Source: an uncultured Burkholderiales bacterium (lineage in GTDB: Bacteria > Pseudomonadota > Gammaproteobacteria > Burkholderiales > Burkholderiaceae_C). From it: DNA of 64,000 nucleotides. The stretch's first letter is position 1, and each line of letters opens with the position of its first letter. Both the position numbers and the translations under genes were made by a program. Below the pieces are notes generated by a model. That model had not been told where the DNA came from and searched no databases. It worked only from the letters and a program-made list of their open reading frames with translations. The DNA lies in assembly GCA_903822825.1 (NCBI GenBank), contig CAIJQQ010000022.1, positions 1-64,000 of the forward strand, read 5' to 3'. Shown here piece after piece: positions 46,079 through 53,959 of this stretch.

Positions 46079-46133
46079 CCCACAGGGGTTCACAGCCCAA
46101 GCCACCACCCACAGGAAGAGTTGGAGACAAGAC

Positions 46134-47102
46134 ATGACGAACTTAAGCAAGCTTATGAAATTCACAGCATTGGCACTGGCATGGGGGTGCGGCCTCGTCC
46201 ATGCACAAAGCTACCCCAACCGCCCCGTGAAAATCGTGGTGCCTTTTGCCGCAGGCGGGCCTGCCGACAACTACGCGCGCTTCATGGCGCTGCGTTTGGG
46301 GGAAGAGCTCAAGCAATCGTTTGTCATTGACAACAAGCCTGGGGCAGGCTCCATCATTGGCACCGAATTTGCAGCCAAATCCCCTGCGGACGGCTACACC
46401 TTGCTCATGATGTCGAACACGCAAACAGTCAACGAGTCTCTTGTGCCTAACAAGCCCTTTGCCTTGATGAAAGACTTTGTCGGCATCGCCCCGGTCAACT
46501 ACTCCAACTTGCTGTTGGTGGTGCACCCCTCGGTGCCGGTCAAATCCGTGGCTGAGTTGGTGGCCTTGGCCAAATCCAAACCGGGCAAACTGAACTACGC
46601 CTCCTCGGGCAACGGCACGCCCTACCACATGGCCGGTGAATTGTTCAAATACATGGCGGGCATTGACATGACCCATGTGCCCTACAAAGGCAGTTCGGGC
46701 GCGCGCACCGACACCGTGGGTGGACAGGTGGACTTGATGTTCGACGCCGAGACCACCATGGCGGTCATGTCTCGAGAGGGCAAGGTGCGCGCCTTGGCCG
46801 GAACAGGCCTGGCCAGGTCCACGAACTTGCCAGACATGCCCACCGTGGCTGAAACGGTGCCCAAATACGAGGCCACCATTTGGCTGGGCCTGATGGCCCC
46901 CAAAGGCACCCCCGCCGAGGTGGTGAACAAACTCAACGCCGAAGTGCGCAAGATCGTCAACAACCCCGATGTCAAGGCGGCGTGGGCCAAGCAAGGCGCG
47001 GTGCCCATGTCCATGACCGTGTCCGAGTTTGACCAATACTTGAACGCCGACATCGCCAAGTGGGCCAACATCGTGAAGATTTCGGGCGCCAAGCCCGACT
47101 GA
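46134..47102 (+). CDS. TctC/Bug-family periplasmic solute-binding protein (second of two)
   Basis: A 322-residue binding protein similar in plan to its neighbour: a signal peptide ending HAQS, then YPNRPVKIVVPFAAGGPADNYARFMALRLG, then IDNKPGAGSIIGTEFAAKSPADGYTLLMM. The binding-loop sequence differs (AAGGPADN against PPGGVADT), so the ligands may differ. GGAG lies seven bases before ATG 46134; an in-frame extension upstream overlaps the previous gene and is rejected. It is 14 bp before the molybdo-hydroxylase small subunit. Confidence 0.87.
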   Translation: MTNLSKLMKFTALALAWGCGLVHAQSYPNRPVKIVVPFAAGGPADNYARFMALRLGEELKQSFVIDNKPGAGSIIGTEFAAKSPADGYTLLMMSNTQTVNESLVPNKPFALMKDFVGIAPVNYSNLLLVVHPSVPVKSVAELVALAKSKPGKLNYASSGNGTPYHMAGELFKYMAGIDMTHVPYKGSSGARTDTVGGQVDLMFDAETTMAVMSREGKVRALAGTGLARSTNLPDMPTVAETVPKYEATIWLGLMAPKGTPAEVVNKLNAEVRKIVNNPDVKAAWAKQGAVPMSMTVSEFDQYLNADIAKWANIVKISGAKPD

Positions 47103-47116
47103 CAGCGGACTGTGCC

Positions 47117-47590
47117 ATGACCTCGGCAGTTCCATTTCGCTTGAACGGGCAATGCGTGTCCGTGCCAAACGACAGCGGGCAAACCTTGCTGGACCTCTTG
47201 CGAAACACGCTGCAGCTCAAAGCCACACGCATGGGGTGTGGGCAAGGCCAGTGCGGCGCTTGCCGCGTGATGCTGGACGGCCACGCCGTGGCCGCTTGCG
47301 AAACACCCTTGTGGGCCATTGAAGGCAAATCTGTGACCACGGTGGAAGGCTTGGGCAACCGGTCTGCACCGCATGCCTTGCAAACCGCTTTCATCGAAGA
47401 GCAAGCCATGCAGTGCGGCTTTTGCACCAGCGGCATTTTGATGTCGGCGGCGGCCTTGCTGCAAAGACAGCCCCAGCCCACTCGGGCGCAAATTGTGCAA
47501 ACCATCGACGGGCATTTGTGCCGCTGCGGTGCGCACAACCGTGTGGTGCGGGCCATTGAAAAAGCCGCCGCACGACTGGCCGCACCATGA
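47117..47590 (+). CDS. [2Fe-2S] small subunit of a molybdenum hydroxylase
   Basis: A 157-residue subunit carrying two [2Fe-2S] clusters. The N-terminal plant-ferredoxin-like domain has MGCGQGQCGACRVMLDG with a further Cys (AACETP). The C-terminal helical domain has CGFCTSGILMSA and GHLCRCGAHNRVVRAI, the four-Cys set of the xanthine-oxidase family. Size and layout fit NicA/IorA-type small subunits. It would pass electrons from the Mo site of the large subunit. The stop overlaps the large-subunit start by 4 bp (ATGA). Confidence 0.92.
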   Translation: MTSAVPFRLNGQCVSVPNDSGQTLLDLLRNTLQLKATRMGCGQGQCGACRVMLDGHAVAACETPLWAIEGKSVTTVEGLGNRSAPHALQTAFIEEQAMQCGFCTSGILMSAAALLQRQPQPTRAQIVQTIDGHLCRCGAHNRVVRAIEKAAARLAAP

Positions 47591-49818
47591 TGCCCGAATC
47601 CCTCAAAGCCCAGCCGCTGCTGCGCCAATGGCTGGCCTTGGGGCCAGACGGGCAAGTGCAGGCCTTTTCAGGCAAGGTGGATTTGGGCCAAGGCATCTCG
47701 CATGCGCTGAGGCTGATCGTGGCCGAAGAATTGAGGTTGCCGCCTGAGCTGATTGACATGGTGCCTGCCAGCACCCAATTCAGCCCCGACGAAGCTGTGA
47801 CCTCGGGCAGTTTGTCGGTGCAGCATTCGGGCGCAGCCTTGCGATGCGCAGCCGCACATTGGCGCGAGGCCTGCAGGCAGGCCATGGCCGAGCGCTTGGG
47901 CCTTGAGCCGTCCGCTGTCAGGTGCGCAGGCGGTCATTTTTTTGCCGCTGGGGACAGTTCTGGGAGAGCCCTTCGGTTTACCTACCAAGAGCTGTCAGCC
48001 ACCGGCCTGTGGGACAGCGCGATTGAGCCTGTACATGCACAGGCGTCGCATACCGCCATGGACCTGATCCACTGGGCCACCGAAACCACCCCTGCTCGCC
48101 CCGACGTGGCGGCCAAAGTGTTTGGCGAATTTGAATACATCCATGACCGCGTCATGCCGGGCGTGTCGCACCCCATGTGCCACGGCATGGTGTTTCGGCC
48201 AGGCACACTGAGCGCCGAGGTGATCGAGCACGACTTGCAGGCACTGGCAAAGAAATTGCAAGGCGCAAAGGGTGTGCTCAAGGTCGTGCGCGACGGTTTG
48301 TTGCTGGGCGTCTTGACCGAAACTGAAGGCGCCTTGGACGCCATCGCCCACCAGGTCGAAGCAGGCGCTGCCGCAGGCCAATTTTGGCGCTGCGCGGCCC
48401 AAGTCCCTGACCCATTGAACTTGTCGGCATGGTTGAAAACGCAAGCCCATGAGACCACCGTGGTGGCCGACATCCCCCCTCAAACGGTCAACAGCAACGG
48501 CGCACATCAGCGCGTGGTGGCCGAATTTCAACGGCCTTTTGCACAGCACGCCTCGATTGGCCTGTGCTGTGCTTTGGCGCAATGGTCGGCGCTGCCCTCT
48601 GCCCCCCACCTTGAAGTCTGGAGCCACAGCCAAGGCATTTACAACCTGCGCCGCGACTTGGCGCTGGCCTTTGATGTGCCCACCGAGCACGTGCAGGTCT
48701 CACATGCAGAAGGCGCAGGCTGCTATGGCCACAATGGCGCAGACGATGTGGCCTGGGATGCCGCGTGGCTGGCGCGGCTGGTGCCCGGGCGTCCTGTACG
48801 GGTGCAGTGGACACGCCAGGCCGAGCTGGGCCATGCCCCTTTGGCCCCGGCCATGGTGGTGCGCATCGATGCGGGCTTGGATGAATGGGGTCAGCTCACA
48901 GAGTGGACACAAACCGTTTGGGGCCAGGGTCACGGCACGCGGCCAGGCCGAGGCAAAACACCGGCTTTGCTGGGTGCATGGCAAACCGCCGATCCGGCGC
49001 CAGTGACGCTGGCCGTGAATGCCGCGATGGCAGTCGGTGGGGGCTCCGAGCGCAACGCCCAACCCCCCTACGACATTCCAGCATTGAAAGTCGTCAACCA
49101 CCGCGTGCTGAACATGCCTTTTCGCGTCTCGGCCATGCGGGCCTTGGGCGCACCGCTCAACGTGCTGGCGGCCGAGTCGGTCATGGACGAACTGGCCCAT
49201 CTGCAATCGCAAGACCCTCTGGGGTTCCGACTGGCGCACCTTCGCGGCGCAATCCATGCCCGTGCCGCAGCGGTGCTGCAAAAAGCAGCCGACTTGGCGC
49301 ACTGGACCAGCGCAAGACCCGACAACGCCCCTGAGGGCTGGGGCCGCGGCTTGGCTTATGCACGGTACAAAAACACCGGCGCGTTTTGCGCCGTGGTGGT
49401 CGAGCTGGTGGTGGCAGAAAAGGTGAAGCTGCTCAAAGTCTGTATCGCCGCCGATGTGGGCCATGTGGTCGACGCCGACGGCGCCATCAACCAGCTCGAA
49501 GGCGGCGCCTTGCAAGCGGCCAGTTGGGCGTTGTGTGAAACGGCGCACCTCAGCCCACAAGGCATCACCTCCAACGACTGGACGCGCTACCCGATTTTGA
49601 AATTCAGTGACATGCCCGAGGTGTCTGTGGCCTTGATGCCCGGTGCAAACCACGCCTCGCTGGGCGCTGGCGAATGCAGTTCCGGCCCGACTTGCGCGGC
49701 CATTGCCAACGCCATTTTTGATGCCATCGGTGTGCGCGTGCGCAGCATGCCCTTCACCCCCGACAACTTGATGCGCGCCATCGACACCGATGAACCGCTC
49801 AGTCCTTCAACCCCTTAA
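47587..49818 (+). CDS. Molybdopterin-binding large subunit of a molybdenum hydroxylase, IorB/NicB-like
   Basis: A 743-residue catalytic subunit of the xanthine dehydrogenase family. The order of parts follows isoquinoline-oxidoreductase-beta proteins: a molybdopterin-contact stretch first (GKVDLGQGISHALRLIVAEEL, about residues 29-49), then the a/b hammerhead (about 170-260), then the main domains. The active-site Glu is in ASLGAGECSSGPTCAAIANAIFDAIG near the C terminus. Unlike NicB it has no cytochrome domain and there is no FAD subunit, so the electron acceptor is unknown. The substrate is probably an N-heteroaromatic or an aldehyde; this is inference. Confidence 0.87.
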   Translation: MMPESLKAQPLLRQWLALGPDGQVQAFSGKVDLGQGISHALRLIVAEELRLPPELIDMVPASTQFSPDEAVTSGSLSVQHSGAALRCAAAHWREACRQAMAERLGLEPSAVRCAGGHFFAAGDSSGRALRFTYQELSATGLWDSAIEPVHAQASHTAMDLIHWATETTPARPDVAAKVFGEFEYIHDRVMPGVSHPMCHGMVFRPGTLSAEVIEHDLQALAKKLQGAKGVLKVVRDGLLLGVLTETEGALDAIAHQVEAGAAAGQFWRCAAQVPDPLNLSAWLKTQAHETTVVADIPPQTVNSNGAHQRVVAEFQRPFAQHASIGLCCALAQWSALPSAPHLEVWSHSQGIYNLRRDLALAFDVPTEHVQVSHAEGAGCYGHNGADDVAWDAAWLARLVPGRPVRVQWTRQAELGHAPLAPAMVVRIDAGLDEWGQLTEWTQTVWGQGHGTRPGRGKTPALLGAWQTADPAPVTLAVNAAMAVGGGSERNAQPPYDIPALKVVNHRVLNMPFRVSAMRALGAPLNVLAAESVMDELAHLQSQDPLGFRLAHLRGAIHARAAAVLQKAADLAHWTSARPDNAPEGWGRGLAYARYKNTGAFCAVVVELVVAEKVKLLKVCIAADVGHVVDADGAINQLEGGALQAASWALCETAHLSPQGITSNDWTRYPILKFSDMPEVSVALMPGANHASLGAGECSSGPTCAAIANAIFDAIGVRVRSMPFTPDNLMRAIDTDEPLSPSTP

Positions 49819-49836
49819 GCCAACCGAGAGAACAAC

Positions 49837-50526
49837 ATGCATGTATTGAGTGGCGGCGCAGCCGCAGCCGTGGTCCAAGGCGTTCAGGCCGAGTTTGAAA
49901 AAACCACGGGCAGCCGCATCGACGGCACTTTCAGCGCGGTGGGCATGATGCGCGACAAACTGCTGGGCGGCGCACCTTGCGACGTCATCATCCTCACCCG
50001 GCCTTTGATCGCTCAACTGATCGCCTCGGGCCATGTGGTGCCCGGCAGCGCCCGTTCGCTGGGTTTGGTCAAGACGGGTATCGCCGTGCGCAGCGGGCAA
50101 GCGCATCCCAGCGTCAAAACACGTGCCGAACTGCATGCCGCCATGAGCGCAGCGCAAGGCATCTATTTCCCCGATCCCGAAAAAGCCACGGCGGGCATCC
50201 ATTTTCTCAACGTGCTCAAAGCGCTGGGCTTGAACGACAGCCTGCAAAGCCGCTTTCGCGTGTTCCCCAATGGCGCCACCGCCATGGCCGCGATGGCCCA
50301 AAGCCAAGACAGTGGCTTGATCGGCTGCACCCAAGTGACCGAAATCAACTACACCGAAGGCGTGGACCTGATCGACGTGTTGCCCTCTGAGTTTGAACTG
50401 AGCACCGATTACACGCTGGGCATTTGCACGGGCGCCCAAGAGCCCGAACAAGCCTTGATCTTGGCGCAATTGCTGGCAGGCCCAGCCTCTGTGCAAGTGA
50501 GAAAACAAGGCGGTTTTGAGTTTTGA
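49837..50526 (+). CDS. ModA-like substrate-binding-domain protein without signal peptide
   Basis: A 229-residue protein with the fold of periplasmic molybdate-binding ModA: MHVLSGGAAAAVVQGVQAEFEKTTGSRIDGTFSAVGMMRDKLLGGAPCDVIILTRPLI, later YFPDPEKATAGIHFLNVLKALGL and IGCTQVTEINYTEGVDLIDVLPSEFE. It starts directly in the first beta strand. An in-frame TAA 21 bases upstream of the ATG excludes any N-terminal extension, so it should stay in the cytoplasm. It is the last gene of the molybdo-hydroxylase operon, 18 bp after the large subunit. A role in sensing substrate, or in cofactor handling, is conceivable but unproven. Confidence 0.8.
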   Translation: MHVLSGGAAAAVVQGVQAEFEKTTGSRIDGTFSAVGMMRDKLLGGAPCDVIILTRPLIAQLIASGHVVPGSARSLGLVKTGIAVRSGQAHPSVKTRAELHAAMSAAQGIYFPDPEKATAGIHFLNVLKALGLNDSLQSRFRVFPNGATAMAAMAQSQDSGLIGCTQVTEINYTEGVDLIDVLPSEFELSTDYTLGICTGAQEPEQALILAQLLAGPASVQVRKQGGFEF

Positions 50527-50534
50527 CTCGATGA

Positions 50535-50555
50535 GGGGCATGAAAATACTGCCCC
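50535..50555. other. Hairpin between convergent genes
   Basis: GGGGCA and TGCCCC form a 6-bp stem with a 9-nt loop, 9 bp after the ModA-like stop, in the 92-bp gap between convergent genes. There is no T-run, so terminator function is doubtful. Confidence 0.25.
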
Positions 50556-50618
50556 CGTCTGTGGTCGAATTCGCAACCATGCCTGCCTAACGGCGGCCAT
50601 AACCAGTGTTTGGCCACC

Positions 50619-52457
50619 TCACCAGGTGTCGATGGCCAGCGGGCGGTCAACACCCTCTACCCGCCCGGCCTGCAGCCCGGCCACCAGCCACTCGCGTGTA
50701 TCGGCCGGGTCGATGACGGCGTCGATTTCGAGCGTCGCGGCCATGTTGATGGCGCTTCCGCCCTCGTATTGCTGCGCCAGCAGTTTCTGAAACAGCGCCT
50801 CGCGCTCAGGCCCCTCGGGCACGGCTTCGAGTTCCTTGCGAAAGCCCAAGCGCACCGCGCCCTCCAGCCCCATGGCGCCGAACTCGCCTGTGGGCCAGGC
50901 GACAAGGCACAGCGGCTCGTGGAACCCGCCAGCCGTCATGGCCATGGCGCCCAGGCCATAGCCTTTGCGCAGCACCACACTCAGGTAGGGCACGCGCAAA
51001 TGGGCCGCCGCGATGAACATGCGTGAGACGTGCCGCACCTGGCCCTGGGTCTCGATGTCGGGCCCGACCATGAAGCCGGGCGTGTCCACCAGACTGACGA
51101 TGGCCAAGCCATGCGCATTGCACAGCTGCATGAAGCGCGCCGCCTTGTCCGCGGCATCGGCGTCGATCGCGCCACCCAAGTGGTGCGGGTTGTTGGCCAT
51201 CAGGCCGACCGGGCGGCCTTCGATGCGCGCCAGCGCCGTGTGGATGCCCACGCCAAAACCCGTGCGCAGCATCAAGAGGCTGCCCACATCGGCCGCGCCC
51301 TGCATGGCCGTTCGCGTGTCGTACACGCGCAAACGGTTTTCGGGCACTACGTCACGCAATGCATGTGCAGGTGGGGCTTTCCATTCGGGCTGCACCCCCT
51401 GAAAGAACGACAAATAATGCCGCGCCGCAGCCACCGCCTGCGCTTCCGTCTCCACCAGGATGTCGATCACGCCGTTGCCGTGCTGCACGCTGCTCGGGCC
51501 GATTTGCTCGGGTTTGTAAACCCCCAGGCCACCCCCCTCGACCATGGCCGGGCCGCCCATGCCGATGTTGCTGGCAGCCGCGGCGATGATCACGTCGGAG
51601 CAGCCGAGCAAAGCGGCGTTGCCCGCAAAGCAGCGCCCGGCCACCACACCCACCACCGGGACCAGACCATTGAGGCGGGCAAACGACGCGAAAGTACCCA
51701 CATGCAGGCCCGCCACGATGGGCATGTCCACATCGCCGGGGCGACCGCCGCCACCCTCTGCAAACAGCACCACAGGCAGCTTGTTGCGCAGGGCGATGCC
51801 CAGCATGCGGTCGGTCTTTTGGTGGTTGCGCATGCCTTGCGTGCCCGCCAGCACGGTGAAGTCGTAAGCCATGACCACCACGCGCTGGCCGTTGACGCAA
51901 CCGATGCCAGTGACCATGCCGTCCGCTGGCGTGTTGCGCACCAGATCGTCCGCCGTGCGGCGGCGGCTTTGCGCGGCCACGGCCAGCGCGCCGTATTCGA
52001 TGAAGGAGCCTGCGTCGCACAGGTCAGCGATGTTCTCGCGGGCGGTGCGCAGCCCCAGGGCGTGGCGCTTGGCCACGGCTTCGGGGCGCTGCGCGTCTTC
52101 GGTGAAAGCCAGGCGGTCCTGCAGTTTTTGCAGGTCGGCACGCGCCTGTGCAGGCGCCTGCACAGGCGCTGTCACTGAACTGGTTGCGGAACTGGCCGCA
52201 GGGGCCACAGCAGGTGCAGCAGCAACGCTCTCGGGGGCCTCGCCCTTGGCCAGCATCGCCAGCACATCGCCCTCGGCCACCGCCTCGCCCGCTGTGTAGA
52301 ACACTTCCCCCAAACGCCCGCCATGTTCCGCACGGATTTCGTGCTCCATCTTCATGGCTTCCAGAATCACCAGCACATCGCCTGCAGCCACGGCCTCGCC
52401 CTGTTGGACCAGCCATTGCACCACCTGCGCCTGAAGGGGGGAATGTATTTTTTGCAT
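50619..52457 (-). CDS. Biotin-carrier/carboxyltransferase fusion protein
   Basis: A 612-residue fusion. Residues 1-70 are a biotinyl domain with EAMKMEHE, Lys36 being the biotin site. Residues about 72-105 are an Ala/Pro linker. The rest is an acyl-CoA carboxyltransferase (N- and C-lobes), with AEGGGGRPGDVD, GRCFAGNAALLGCSDVIIA and, in the C-lobe, VSLVDTPGFMVGPDIETQGQVRHVSRMFIAAAHLRVPYLSVVLRKGYGLGAMAM. Acyl-CoA carboxylases normally carry these on separate chains with a biotin carboxylase, which is missing here. The acyl-CoA substrate is unknown. Confidence 0.87.
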   Translation of the reverse strand: MQKIHSPLQAQVVQWLVQQGEAVAAGDVLVILEAMKMEHEIRAEHGGRLGEVFYTAGEAVAEGDVLAMLAKGEAPESVAAAPAVAPAASSATSSVTAPVQAPAQARADLQKLQDRLAFTEDAQRPEAVAKRHALGLRTARENIADLCDAGSFIEYGALAVAAQSRRRTADDLVRNTPADGMVTGIGCVNGQRVVVMAYDFTVLAGTQGMRNHQKTDRMLGIALRNKLPVVLFAEGGGGRPGDVDMPIVAGLHVGTFASFARLNGLVPVVGVVAGRCFAGNAALLGCSDVIIAAAASNIGMGGPAMVEGGGLGVYKPEQIGPSSVQHGNGVIDILVETEAQAVAAARHYLSFFQGVQPEWKAPPAHALRDVVPENRLRVYDTRTAMQGAADVGSLLMLRTGFGVGIHTALARIEGRPVGLMANNPHHLGGAIDADAADKAARFMQLCNAHGLAIVSLVDTPGFMVGPDIETQGQVRHVSRMFIAAAHLRVPYLSVVLRKGYGLGAMAMTAGGFHEPLCLVAWPTGEFGAMGLEGAVRLGFRKELEAVPEGPEREALFQKLLAQQYEGGSAINMAATLEIDAVIDPADTREWLVAGLQAGRVEGVDRPLAIDTW

Positions 52458-52514
52458 CGGGCCATTGTGGGGCGCATGGCCCCCGGCCCACGGTCAAATT
52501 CGGGACAAGTCCCC

Positions 52515-52808
52515 TCAGGGCTTGTACTGCTGCTCGCGTTGGCTGCGCACCGCCAGCACATACACCGTGTCCTGGGCTGGGTCGAAGCGGTAGAGCGCCA
52601 AATAGCCACTGGCCCCGGTGGAAATGATCAACTCACGCTGCCCCAGGGCGACGGGACGTCCGATCAGCGGGCTCAAAGCCAGCACATCGATAGCGGCAAC
52701 GATGGCCCCGATCCGCTGGCTGGCGTATTCAGGGGCGTGCCCCAAAAGGAAATCAAAAATCCGGTCGAAATCATCTTTGACCTTGGGGGCCACGATGACC
52801 CGGCTCAT
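52515..52808 (-). CDS. RelE/ParE-family toxin (second pair)
   Basis: A 97-residue toxin: MSRVIVAPKVKDDFDRIFDFLLGHAPEYASQRIGAIVAAIDVLALSPLIGRPVALGQRELIISTGASGYLALYRFDPAQDTVYVLAVRSQREQQY. The LSPxxGRP and YRFDxxxDTVYVLAVRxQRE pattern is that of the ParE/RelE plasmid-stabilisation family. Its ATG overlaps the antitoxin stop by 4 bp, the usual antitoxin-first coupling. It lies 57 bp upstream of the biotin-fusion gene on the same strand. Confidence 0.88.
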   Translation of the reverse strand: MSRVIVAPKVKDDFDRIFDFLLGHAPEYASQRIGAIVAAIDVLALSPLIGRPVALGQRELIISTGASGYLALYRFDPAQDTVYVLAVRSQREQQYKP

Positions 52809-53083
52809 CGCGCCCGGGCCTTTCGTTGGGGCACGTCGCTGGCCTTCAAACGCTCTTGCAAATACGTGCGCATTTCATGCCACTCCACGCCGGGCTCGCC
52901 CGCTTTGAGAGCCTGATCGCGTTGGTGGGCGTCCAGTTGCATGGCCATGCGCCACTCAGCTTCATCGGCTTTTTGCGCCAAAGCTTCGACCATGAAGTTG
53001 TGTGGCGTCTGGTCCAAAGCCTGCGCAAGGCGGGCAATGCGTTCACGCAAGGTGTCGTCAATTCGCAAGGTGGTGGTGGACAT
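52805..53083 (-). CDS. Ribbon-helix-helix (CopG-like) antitoxin
   Basis: A 92-residue antitoxin. The N terminus STTTLRIDDTLRERIARLAQALDQTPHNFMVEALAQKADEAE has the beta strand and two helices of a ribbon-helix-helix DNA-binding domain. The C-terminal helix (about 60-92) would neutralise the toxin. The start MSTTTLRIDD at 53083 was chosen over 53140 because the fold begins there and AAAAGGA precedes it. Two adjacent palindromes upstream are the likely autoregulatory operator. Confidence 0.87.
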   Translation of the reverse strand: MSTTTLRIDDTLRERIARLAQALDQTPHNFMVEALAQKADEAEWRMAMQLDAHQRDQALKAGEPGVEWHEMRTYLQERLKASDVPQRKARAR

Positions 53084-53094
53084 GGGAAATCCTT

Positions 53095-53116
53095 TTGTGC
53101 CACAAGTGTGACACAC
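53095..53116. promoter_or_regulatory. Tandem palindromes, candidate antitoxin operator
   Basis: TTGTG-C-CACAA (53095-53105) is followed directly, without a gap, by GTGTG-A-CACAC (53106-53116). Each is a perfect 5-1-5 palindrome with a TGTG core. They lie 12 bp before the antitoxin start, as expected for cooperative ribbon-helix-helix dimers. Confidence 0.55.
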
Positions 53117-53163
53117 CCCAAAACAGCATGCAAGCGGCAAGCAAGCCGCAGCAAAACACAGGC

Positions 53164-53847
53164 TCAGCGCTTGCCAAAAATCGCCGTGCCCACACGCACC
53201 ATGGTGCTGCCCTCGGCAATGGCGACGCTCATGTCGGCGCTCATGCCCATCGACAGAGTGTCGATTGGCAAGCCCTGGGTGCGCAAGCTGTCAAACAGGT
53301 CTTTGGCCTGGCGGTGCACGGCGCGCATCTGCGCCTCGGTTTCGGCTGGCTCTGGAATGGTCATGAGCCCACGCAACTGCAGACGGGGCAAAGCTGCCAC
53401 CGCCAGCGCCAACGCTGGCAAATCCTGCGGGCTCACGCCCGACTTGGTTTCGCCCCCGTCCACGTTGACCTGGATGCACACCTGCAGGGGCGGCAGGTGT
53501 TCGGGGCGTTGCTCGGACAAGCGCTGGGCGATTTTGAGGCGGTCAATGCTGTGCGCCCAGTCAAAGTGTTCGGCCACCAGCCGTGTCTTGTTGCTCTGAA
53601 TCGGGCCGATGCAGTGCCACACGAGCGGCAAATCGTGCAAGTCCGCGATCTTGTCCACCGCTTCTTGGATGTAGTTCTCGCCAAAGGCGGTTTGCCCGGC
53701 CGTGTGGGCAGCCCGCACGGCGTCTGGCCCCCAGGTCTTGGAGACGGCGAGCAGTTGCACGCAGCCCGCAGGCCGACCCGCCGCCTGGCAAGCGCCTTGG
53801 ATCTGCGTTTGGACCTGCGCCAAGTTCTGGGCAATCGAAGAGTTCAT
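53164..53847 (-). CDS. yggS: Pyridoxal-phosphate homeostasis protein YggS
   Basis: A 227-residue single-domain PLP-binding TIM-barrel protein that keeps free PLP low; it has no known catalytic activity. The PLP-binding lysine is Lys37 in VQLLAVSKTWG, and the signatures FGENYIQEAVDKI, WHCIGPIQSNKTRLVAE and GLMTIPEPAETEAQMRAVHRQ are present. In many bacteria it is encoded next to proC; here it stands alone. It diverges from the dehydrogenase gene with 112 bp between starts. Confidence 0.95.
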   Translation of the reverse strand: MNSSIAQNLAQVQTQIQGACQAAGRPAGCVQLLAVSKTWGPDAVRAAHTAGQTAFGENYIQEAVDKIADLHDLPLVWHCIGPIQSNKTRLVAEHFDWAHSIDRLKIAQRLSEQRPEHLPPLQVCIQVNVDGGETKSGVSPQDLPALALAVAALPRLQLRGLMTIPEPAETEAQMRAVHRQAKDLFDSLRTQGLPIDTLSMGMSADMSVAIAEGSTMVRVGTAIFGKR

Positions 53848-53959
53848 GGCCTGAGCGTACCAAAACCCGACCGCCCCACGGTGCAAGCCGCCACGGTGAC
53901 CACGCACTGGCGCACATGCTGCTAAATTCTCTGCTTTTGACCACCCCACCGGAACCACC

